A DNA stretch of 64,000 nucleotides from Maribellus sediminis (GTDB lineage Bacteria > Bacteroidota > Bacteroidia > Bacteroidales > Prolixibacteraceae), in contig NZ_WXUB01000004.1 of the NCBI RefSeq assembly GCF_011799805.1, positions 496,001 through 560,000 on the forward strand, written 5' to 3'. How positions within the stretch are numbered: the first letter of the stretch is position 1; the number at the start of each line of letters is the position of its first letter. The notes under the pieces were generated by a model. It was not told the origin of the DNA. It worked only from the letters and a program-made list of their open reading frames with translations, and did no database searches. Made by a program: the position numbers and the translations under genes. Below, one piece after another: positions 52,240-59,770 of the stretch.

Positions 52240-53730
52240 ATGAGTACGAACCGTAGAACATTTCTGAAGCACATTGGCGTAGGAGCTGGTGTTGCTGCAA
52301 GCACCCCTTTAATGGGAGCCTGTGCACCCTCAACAAATGAGGATGAAAAAGTAAAATTTATTCGTGAGTCGGCTGAACGTGTTCCGGCTATGAATTTTAA
52401 TATGTGTGGCTATGCTGCTCCAAAACTCGACAAAGTCCGTGTAGGTTTTGTTGGGATCGGCGACCGCGGATCGGGTGCGGTAAAACGCATGACTTTTATC
52501 GAAGGCGTTGAAATTGTTGCTTTATGTGATGTTCGTCAGGCTGCGGTTGACGGTGCACAGAAAATTCTGGAAGAAGCCGGTTTACCAAAAGCCAAAGAAT
52601 ATGTTGGTTCTGAAACTGAATTCAAGCGTTTGGCTGCCGATGGAATCTGCGACCTGATCTATACTGCTACACCGTGGGAATGGCACGTTCCGGTTGGAAT
52701 TGCAGCTATGGAAGGTGGTGCACATGCCGCATTGGAAGTTTCTGCAGCAAAAACCATGGACGAATGCTGGCAAATGGTAGAAACATCAGAACGCACTAAG
52801 AAACACTGTGTGATTCTGGAGAACTGCTGTTACGACTTTTTCGAACTGTTAACACTGAACATGGTTCGTCAGGGAGTATTTGGCGATTTGATTCATGGCG
52901 AAGGTGCTTACATTCATGATTTGGATTACTGGCATTTCAATAAGCCTCAGGATGAAAAAATGACTGATGGAGCTTATTACAAAATGTGGCGTCTGCACGA
53001 GAACAAAAGAAAAGCAAACGTATATCCAACTCACGGTTTAGGCCCGATTTGTCAGGCAATGAACATCAACCGCGGTGATAAAATGGATTATCTGACTGCA
53101 ATGATGGGCGATGATTTTACGCTGGCAAAACGTATTGAGGAAAAAGCAAAAGAAGATCCTTACTTCGAACAGTTTATTGGCTGGGATATGCGTGGTAACA
53201 TGGATATGCAAATGATCCGTACCGCAAAAGGAAGAACGATCATGATTCAGCACGATGTTTCTTCACCTCGCCCGTATTCACGTATTCACCAATTGAGCGG
53301 AACCAAATGTTTTGCCCAGAAATACCCGATTGAGCAGATCGCATTCGGACACGCTGTGGCTGACGAAGCTAAAATGGAAGAACTAAAAGAAAAATATACT
53401 CCTGAGATTGTTCGCCGTGTGGGTGAGATGGCCAAACAAGTGGGTGGTCACGGTGGAATGGACTTTATCATGGACTGGCGTCTGATCGACTTATTGCGTA
53501 ATGGCCTTCCAATGGATATGGATGTATACGATGCTGCCGCATGGAGCTCAATTACACCGTTGAGTGAATGGTCGATTGCAAACGGTTCGAAACCGATCGA
53601 AGTTCCTGACTTTACACGTGGTGCCTGGAAAACGAATAAGCCGCTTGACCTGCATATTACTGAAGGCGGAAATACAGGTGTTCGAAACCTTGTGGATGCC
53701 GATTCAAAAGGACAATTAAATGTACATTAA
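52240..53730 (+). CDS. GH109-like Gfo/Idh/MocA-fold enzyme (alpha-N-acetylgalactosaminidase type)
   Basis: 496 aa. Tat-type signal NRRTFLKHIGVGAG with twin Arg 5-6 and a Cys in LMGACAPS, so possibly a Tat lipoprotein. NAD-binding Rossmann fold VGFVGIGDRGSGAVK. The strings TPWEWHVPVGIAAMEGG, HCVILENCCYDFFELL, GEGAYIHDLDYWH and VYPTHGLGPICQAMNINRGD match glycoside hydrolase family 109, which cleaves alpha-GalNAc by an NAD-dependent oxidation/elimination mechanism. Plain oxidoreductases of the fold exist, but these blocks are GH109-like. Last gene of the PUL, before a terminator at 53758. Confidence 0.8.
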   Translation: MSTNRRTFLKHIGVGAGVAASTPLMGACAPSTNEDEKVKFIRESAERVPAMNFNMCGYAAPKLDKVRVGFVGIGDRGSGAVKRMTFIEGVEIVALCDVRQAAVDGAQKILEEAGLPKAKEYVGSETEFKRLAADGICDLIYTATPWEWHVPVGIAAMEGGAHAALEVSAAKTMDECWQMVETSERTKKHCVILENCCYDFFELLTLNMVRQGVFGDLIHGEGAYIHDLDYWHFNKPQDEKMTDGAYYKMWRLHENKRKANVYPTHGLGPICQAMNINRGDKMDYLTAMMGDDFTLAKRIEEKAKEDPYFEQFIGWDMRGNMDMQMIRTAKGRTIMIQHDVSSPRPYSRIHQLSGTKCFAQKYPIEQIAFGHAVADEAKMEELKEKYTPEIVRRVGEMAKQVGGHGGMDFIMDWRLIDLLRNGLPMDMDVYDAAAWSSITPLSEWSIANGSKPIEVPDFTRGAWKTNKPLDLHITEGGNTGVRNLVDADSKGQLNVH

Positions 53731-53757
53731 ACAACAAATAGAATCGTAATCAAAATT

Positions 53758-53788
53758 AAGGTTGTTCCGAATGGAACAACCTTTTTTA
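53758..53788. terminator. Terminator between PUL and hydrogenase gene
   Basis: AAGGTTGTTCC (53758-53768) and GGAACAACCTT (53773-53783), perfect 11-bp stem, 4-base loop, then TTTTATTT. It reaches the stop codon of the convergent gene and can serve both strands. Confidence 0.9.
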
Positions 53789-55207
53789 TTTCAAATTCGT
53801 GTTGAATAATTTCCTGTTTCCAATCATATCTCCCAACGAAGCCGGGCCGTTAATACAACCTCCTTCGCAACTCATTACTTCAATAAAATTAGCTGGTGCT
53901 TTTCCGCGCGAATAAGCTTTTAATAAACCGAGCGCTTTTTTGTCAATTCCGTTTATCACCAACTCGTTGATGTTTAATTCAGGTCGTTCGGCTTTTACAG
54001 CAGCAGCAACGCCACCGGATAGGGCGAACCCGCGGTCGAGTGTTTTGGTGTTATTTCTTTTTTCGTTATCTGGCAAGGTTCCCAAATCGATATCCAATGC
54101 AACAATCATCGCATTCAATTCCTCAAACGACATTACAAGGTCGACTTTATCATTCTTTTTGGCTTCCTTTCGTTTACCGATACAAGGACCAATAAACACA
54201 ACCCTGGTATCCGGATTTTTTTCCCGGGCCATATCCGCCGCGTACATCATTGGTGAAGGCGTGTCGGAAACAAAGGGTTTAATTCCCGGAACATGCTTTT
54301 CAACCGTCTCTACATAACTCGGACAACAGCTGGTGGTCATGAATGCCTGTCCGCCTTCCAAACGCTCAACAAATTCAGCCGATTCGTGCTCTACGGTTTT
54401 ACGTGCACCGTCGGCAACTTCAACAACTTCGTTAAAGCCAATTTCTTTTAAGAGGTTTTCGATCTGTCCGGTGGTCAAATTAAACTGCCCGTGAATTGAA
54501 GGGGCAAAAATTGCGGTGAGGTGTTCTTCCTTTCTAATAGCCATCATTACGTCAATAATCTGGCTTACTTCGAAAATACTTCCGAAAGGGCAGGCCATCA
54601 GGCATTTCCCGCAGTAGATGCATTTTTCATCGTCGATACGTTCCACACCGTTCTCGTCTTTCGAAATGGCGCCAACCGGACAGGCAGCTTCGCAGGGAAT
54701 TGGTACATGAATGATGGCGTGATACTGGCACTGCTGTTTACAAATTCCACAATTTATACATTTTGTAGAATCGATTTTCGCTTGCCCGTTTTGCATGCTT
54801 ACAGCATCTTTGGGGCAATTCATAATACAGGGACGTGCCACACACCCCCGGCATAAGTTGCTAACAACATATTGATCTTTTACGCAACTGGTACACGCTT
54901 CATCAACTACTGTAAGAATTTCGTTCTTTACTTTTTGGCGCGAAATGGCTGCGCTTGCATATTCATTTAGCGGTGTCAATTCATCTTTTTCATCGTCAAC
55001 TGTGAAGCCAAGTAAAGGAAACATTTTGTATTTAATAACCGCGCGCTCTTTGTGGATACAACAGCGCAGTTGGGTTTCACGGTTCTTAGGGACCATTTTT
55101 AAAGGAATTCGATCGATCTTCTCCTCCAGTTCGCCATCAGCAAAAAGTTTTACGACATGGCGCAGCAGATCGCGTCGGATAATGTGTGTGTTACTTGTAT
55201 AGCCCAT
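53786..55207 (-). CDS. Monomeric [FeFe] hydrogenase, group-B-like
   Basis: 473 aa. Cysteine-rich ferredoxin-type clusters in the first half (C105-C131, CINCGICKQQCQYH, CIYCGKCLMACPFGS), then the H-domain: L1 TTSCCPSYVE (C294-C295), L2 FIGPCIGKRKEA (C342) and L3 EVMSCEGGCINGP (C447, C451) keep all four H-cluster cysteines. TSCCP followed by Y in place of W and the IGPC form of L2 fit the poorly characterised group B enzymes known from anaerobic Bacteroidota. H2 production or consumption by fermenting cells, or a sensory role, is possible. Maturation genes hydEFG are not in the window. A 25-bp palindrome lies 77-101 bases upstream. Confidence 0.88.
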   Translation of the reverse strand: MGYTSNTHIIRRDLLRHVVKLFADGELEEKIDRIPLKMVPKNRETQLRCCIHKERAVIKYKMFPLLGFTVDDEKDELTPLNEYASAAISRQKVKNEILTVVDEACTSCVKDQYVVSNLCRGCVARPCIMNCPKDAVSMQNGQAKIDSTKCINCGICKQQCQYHAIIHVPIPCEAACPVGAISKDENGVERIDDEKCIYCGKCLMACPFGSIFEVSQIIDVMMAIRKEEHLTAIFAPSIHGQFNLTTGQIENLLKEIGFNEVVEVADGARKTVEHESAEFVERLEGGQAFMTTSCCPSYVETVEKHVPGIKPFVSDTPSPMMYAADMAREKNPDTRVVFIGPCIGKRKEAKKNDKVDLVMSFEELNAMIVALDIDLGTLPDNEKRNNTKTLDRGFALSGGVAAAVKAERPELNINELVINGIDKKALGLLKAYSRGKAPANFIEVMSCEGGCINGPASLGDMIGNRKLFNTNLK

Positions 55208-55570
55208 AATTGCCTGTTATAATTGACGGCTCAAAATTACGTCTTTTAAAAATTGGGGAAGATAAGAACGACCTTTTGCAAAGCTGTATTAAGGTTGTTT
55301 TAATACAGAATAACGTACTGAAAAGTCTTTTAATAGGGCGATACAGAAGATTGAACAAATATTCCGTACAAATAAATTCTGAAATTCTTTTAGGAAAATC
55401 TGTGTTAAGTAAAACAGAAATAGTTGCGGTATAAAACAGAACGATTTCGTATATTTAATAAGCTGAAAATGATCCTTTAAGCCACTTTTGGCTGTTGACT
55501 TTAAAAAAACATACAATGCAAATTTTGTATCCCTTGATTATTTGAATGTGTTTAACATCGATTTGATTCT
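55208..55570. other. Divergent gap hydrogenase / PagL-like with two palindromes
   Basis: 363 AT-rich bases. It contains CTGTATTAA-N7-TTAATACAG (55284-55308) on the hydrogenase side and ATACAA-N8-TTGTAT (55511-55530) 40 bases before the PagL-like ATG. No clean TAnnTTTG box or structured RNA was recognised. Confidence 0.45.
55284..55308. promoter_or_regulatory. Palindrome upstream of the hydrogenase gene
   Basis: CTGTATTAA (55284-55292) and TTAATACAG (55300-55308) are perfect 9-bp arms around GGTTGTT. The size suits a dimeric regulator, for example a CRP/FNR-type or Rex-like protein, without a match to their exact consensus. Confidence 0.5.
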
Positions 55571-56782
55571 ATGTCAGATCTTAAAAACATACTGTTTTTA
55601 CTTTTCATTTTGATCTTGGTTAGTTCTGTAAGAGGACAGGAAATTGCAGATTCTTCCAAAAACGATGGCTGGTTTAATTATATGCAGGTTTCGTACTTAC
55701 ATGGTCATCATACCGATTTTGAGGGATACCGGCAATTGCTCGAAGGCAACTTCCATGGAGTTGGATTTCGTTTAGGGAAACAATCAACCGGACGACAGGC
55801 CTGGCAGGTAGTTCATGCTTATCCAAAGTATGGCATAGGGTTTTCTATCTATGATCTTGGCACCGAGAATGTTGATGAATTGTTTGGGAAACCGGTTTCT
55901 TATTATCTTTTTTACAGTGAACCGATTTTGTCTGTTTCGGAAAAATTTCGGTTAAACGCCGATTTAGAGATTGGCTTAGCAACGGCCTTTCATAAGTACG
56001 ATCCCGATAATAATCCTGAACAAAATATAATTGCCGCAAAAACCAACCTGCATGCGAACATGTCGCTCGAATTGTATTACTTGTTAACCGAGCGAATAGA
56101 TGTGGCAATGGGAATTTCGTTTCTTCATTTTAGCTGCGGACGGATGGCAACACCACAGAAAGGAATTAACATGTTGGGATTTAATTTGAGTTCAACTTAT
56201 CATTACAACTCTCCCCGATACAAGCAGTTTGCCGAAAAACCTTATCGTCGTCCGGCATTAATAAAGCGTGAAAAACCTGAATTTAAGCCTTATTCCGAAA
56301 TAAGCATTATGGCAGCCATCGGTAATGTGCAAGCCGAACCAGGCGACTGGAAACACAAAAATGGCGATATGGACAGCACCCAAAATGTGGGACCGCGTTA
56401 TTTTACAAACAGTGTTACCGTTGATTATGCCTACCAGTTTAATCATAAACTAAAAATAATGGGTGGTGTCGATTTCTTCTACGATCGTTCAGTGGAAAAT
56501 TATTATGGTACAACCAGTCCCGATGCATTAAACTTTAATGATAAAGCCTTTTACGGAGCACATGCAGGCTTACAATATGTAGTGGGTAAAATTGCCTTAA
56601 TGTTTAATTACGGAAGGTACATTTACAAGCCCTTCGAGGAGAGAGGCAAATGGTATATGCGCGCCGGAGGAAGGTTTGAGATTTTACCAAAACTGGATGC
56701 TCAGATCTCCTTAAAAACCCGTGACGAACGTGTTGCCGACTGGATAGAGTGGGGGCTGGTGTATAAATACAGAAAAAGATGA
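55571..56782 (+). CDS. PagL-like acyloxyacyl hydrolase (outer-membrane barrel)
   Basis: 403 aa. Signal peptide (residues 8-22). Beta-strand-rich, and ends WGLVYKYRKR. FLHFSCGRMATPQKGINMLG (H186, S188) resembles the catalytic His/Ser segment HxSxxG..P..G.N of lipid A 3-O-deacylase PagL and the acyloxyacyl hydrolase family. The length is larger than PagL (about 170 aa): a second barrel half (residues 235-400) of another kind follows. It could trim lipid A, in line with the lipid A operon at 2.6-5.3 kb. Single gene. Confidence 0.65.
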   Translation: MSDLKNILFLLFILILVSSVRGQEIADSSKNDGWFNYMQVSYLHGHHTDFEGYRQLLEGNFHGVGFRLGKQSTGRQAWQVVHAYPKYGIGFSIYDLGTENVDELFGKPVSYYLFYSEPILSVSEKFRLNADLEIGLATAFHKYDPDNNPEQNIIAAKTNLHANMSLELYYLLTERIDVAMGISFLHFSCGRMATPQKGINMLGFNLSSTYHYNSPRYKQFAEKPYRRPALIKREKPEFKPYSEISIMAAIGNVQAEPGDWKHKNGDMDSTQNVGPRYFTNSVTVDYAYQFNHKLKIMGGVDFFYDRSVENYYGTTSPDALNFNDKAFYGAHAGLQYVVGKIALMFNYGRYIYKPFEERGKWYMRAGGRFEILPKLDAQISLKTRDERVADWIEWGLVYKYRKR

Positions 56783-56947
56783 AACAATCAATCCATTTGT
56801 TTTCAATAAAAACTCTACTTCTATTTTGTCGATTTATACTTCGATTATCCATTTAATACTACTTGTGAACCACTTTGTCGGAATTTAATAGATAAGTTCC
56901 TTAACATATTCTTCTTTTGAGGAACTATTAATTCTAATTTTATTGCG

Positions 56948-58801
56948 ATGAAGAAATTACTAACCTTATTACCTCTTTACTTGATTGTTCTTGTTAGCAA
57001 TGCCCTGCAACTTGAGAAATTCCCTGAAGTACCGTGGCGGGCAATTGTTGATATGCACGGAAAAGCACATTTCACGGAATGGACCGAAGATATTGAGATT
57101 AAACTTTTTGGAAATTATACTACTGTTGATTCGATTATAATTGAAAATTCAATGACTGAATTAAATGCATTGACAGAAACCATTCAATTAAAATTCTCAA
57201 ACCGCGATAGGGGAAATCTTGAGATATATTTTTTAGACAGTATAAACAACAGGGATTATAAGAATATAATAACACTTGATAAAGATGGGGATGACCGATG
57301 GAGTTACAGTACTTTGCAGGATAATTACAAATTGTTCTCTCAGGCTATTAATATTAATCTGGTACCACTTCCAAAACGGCAAAATTACTTGACCAATACT
57401 TTAGCTTTTGCTTTGTTTCCGGTTTTTTGGAATGATGCCGAATATCTTGAATATCAGAATCGAGACAAAAAAGTAGAGGAAAGCATTTATCGGGCTCTTT
57501 CCATAGGAAACCGTAAAAGATTATATTTCGAAGACTTGCATGAATTTGATAAAAAATTGTTGAGTGAAGTATATTCCGCTGATTTTCAGAAGAAACTTGC
57601 AATGGCAACCGAGCAATTTAAACCTTTTATTTCCATTCCTAAATGGTTGAGAGATAACTCCTATGCCTTTCTTTTGCTTCCATTTGGTGTTTTATTACTT
57701 CTCTTAACAATGTTCTATTTATGGTTGATAAAAAAGACAAAACGCATTTCTTCTAATAATTTTCTACAGTTCAACATACATGGACTTATTGCAGTTGTTT
57801 TATTGGCTATCGTTGGTGCGCTCTATTTTTCTGTGGGTTTTGCCATTAAATATGATAATTTTACCTTTTATCGATATATAAAGAATCTTATTGCTGGGTT
57901 TTTTATGTTATCCGTGATGGGCCTACCCGCTGTCAACCTATTAAGGCTGGTTGAGAAACTTATTCATAAAAATACGCATAGAAAAACTTTAAAAATAGTG
58001 CTGATATTTTTGTCGACCGGATTAATTCCCTTTAGTGCATTTTTAGCGATGTTTTTGTACAGTATACGAAACAGACCACATGAGATTTTGCAATCCGACA
58101 TTAGAACTTTATCGTACGTATTTCTTGGTTGTATTTTCGTTGCCTCATTGCGTGCTTTAATCAGCTATTTCATTTTCAAAGAGAAAGACTTAATTTTTGA
58201 ATCAGAAACCAAACTTTCAAAATTACGCGAGCTAAAAACCAAGGCCGAATTAAATGCTTTACATTCAAGAGTAAATCCGCATTTTTTGTATAATTCATTA
58301 AACTCGATTGCCGGGCTGGCACACTCAAATGCCGATCAAACCGAACACATGGCGCTGTCCTTATCAAAGTTATTCCGGTACTCGATTAACAAAGAAAAAT
58401 CGGACTGGACAACCATTAACGAAGAACTGGAAATGGTAAAAATTTACCTCGATGTGGAAAAAGTACGTTTTAACGATCGGCTGGTTTATTCGGTGGTAAT
58501 TCCTGACGAATTGAAAGAACAGAAAATTCCACGCTTTATCATTCAACCGCTGGTTGAGAATGCAGTAAAACACGGCATCTCAAAATCAGTTGAAGGAGGA
58601 AATATAAAAGTTGAAATACAAAAAGATAAAAAGGGCATTGTAATTTCGGTTGCCGATTCGGGCAGGGAATTCCCAAAGGATTTGACACCGGGATTTGGTT
58701 TGCAAAGTATTTACGATAAACTCGAGATTTTATACAACGACCGTTTTGAATTGAGTTTCACCAACTCGCCAATAAAACAAGTAAGCCTTAAACTGAGATA
58801 A
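56948..58801 (+). CDS. LytS-type sensor histidine kinase
   Basis: 617 aa. N-terminal signal or anchor, a periplasmic domain to about residue 230, then five transmembrane helices (235-425). The cytoplasmic part has the His_kinase (5TMR-LYT-type) box ALHSRVNPHFLYNSLNSIAG (H445) and an ATPase N-box IQPLVENAVKHGI with a final GFGLQSIYDKLE. Typical of kinases paired with LytTR regulators. Its stop is directly followed by the regulator ATG, so the two are translated together. The signal it reads is unknown. Confidence 0.92.
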   Translation: MKKLLTLLPLYLIVLVSNALQLEKFPEVPWRAIVDMHGKAHFTEWTEDIEIKLFGNYTTVDSIIIENSMTELNALTETIQLKFSNRDRGNLEIYFLDSINNRDYKNIITLDKDGDDRWSYSTLQDNYKLFSQAININLVPLPKRQNYLTNTLAFALFPVFWNDAEYLEYQNRDKKVEESIYRALSIGNRKRLYFEDLHEFDKKLLSEVYSADFQKKLAMATEQFKPFISIPKWLRDNSYAFLLLPFGVLLLLLTMFYLWLIKKTKRISSNNFLQFNIHGLIAVVLLAIVGALYFSVGFAIKYDNFTFYRYIKNLIAGFFMLSVMGLPAVNLLRLVEKLIHKNTHRKTLKIVLIFLSTGLIPFSAFLAMFLYSIRNRPHEILQSDIRTLSYVFLGCIFVASLRALISYFIFKEKDLIFESETKLSKLRELKTKAELNALHSRVNPHFLYNSLNSIAGLAHSNADQTEHMALSLSKLFRYSINKEKSDWTTINEELEMVKIYLDVEKVRFNDRLVYSVVIPDELKEQKIPRFIIQPLVENAVKHGISKSVEGGNIKVEIQKDKKGIVISVADSGREFPKDLTPGFGLQSIYDKLEILYNDRFELSFTNSPIKQVSLKLR

Positions 58802-59566
58802 ATGGAACGTTTTACAACCTTAATAATTGATGACGAGCAAATTGCCCGCGAGCGTTTGAAAAGACTTCTGCCAGAATTTGAGCCTGTTTTTCAGTTGATT
58901 GGCGAAGCCAAAAATGGAGAAGAAGGACTGGCAATGGTTGAGCATTTGAAACCTGATCTGATTTTTCTTGATATTCAAATGCCGGGGAAAACAGGCTTTG
59001 AAATGTTGCAGGAGATGAATCATTTACCGATTATTATTTTTTGTACCGCCTACGAAGAATATGCCTTAAAAGCATTCAATACCGTTGCACTCGATTACCT
59101 GGTGAAACCAGTTGAAAAAGAACGGTTAAAATTAACGGTTGAAAAGCTCGGTACGAAACAAGTAACTGGAAGCAGTAAACAAATAAAAGAGTTGCTCGAA
59201 CTTATTCAACAGCAATCGAAACCCAAAACAATTCACTCTATTCCCCATAAAATTGGCGACCGCGTAATTCTTATAAAGCCTGAACAGATTACGCATTTTG
59301 TGGCCAACGAAAAGTATGTTGATTTTTACACAAAAGATGGCAAAAAATACATTAGCGACATCAGCCTTAAAAAGCTGGAAGATACATTACCCGGTAATTT
59401 TACTCGTATACAACGCAGTACCATTGTTAATGTGGAGCATATAAAAGAATTCCGGAAATATTTTCGAGGTAAATATGTGCTGGTTATCGATGATGTGAAG
59501 GCCACCAAGATTGAAACCGGGCGCTCGTATGCACAAAAGATACTGCAGTTAATTCAAATCGAATAA
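58802..59566 (+). CDS. LytTR-family response regulator
   Basis: 254 aa. Receiver domain with DDEQIARERL, the phospho-acceptor LIFLDIQMPGKTGFEML (D57) and the CTAYEEYALKAF-K segment LDYLVKP. After a linker a LytTR DNA-binding domain (residues about 148-252) with ITHFVANEKYVDFYT, FTRIQRSTIVNVEHI and GRSYAQKILQL. Partner of the kinase immediately upstream. Likely target is the downstream pair 59771-63673 or other genes; no LytTR site was identified by eye in the 204-base gap. Confidence 0.94.
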   Translation: MERFTTLIIDDEQIARERLKRLLPEFEPVFQLIGEAKNGEEGLAMVEHLKPDLIFLDIQMPGKTGFEMLQEMNHLPIIIFCTAYEEYALKAFNTVALDYLVKPVEKERLKLTVEKLGTKQVTGSSKQIKELLELIQQQSKPKTIHSIPHKIGDRVILIKPEQITHFVANEKYVDFYTKDGKKYISDISLKKLEDTLPGNFTRIQRSTIVNVEHIKEFRKYFRGKYVLVIDDVKATKIETGRSYAQKILQLIQIE

Positions 59567-59770
59567 TTTGCAGGGGAGGATGTATACTGGAACAAAACCA
59601 TGTTTTTGTCGCAATCCGTCATTAGACATAATCAAAAGAATGTTAGCTAAATTTGAATTTTCTGTTTAAATCGCTACATTTAATTCCAAAATCGCAATGT
59701 ACATTCTTCAAATTTCCAATATCATAAAATAACCACTCACTAAAGTATTTTTTCATTAAAACCTTTAAAA

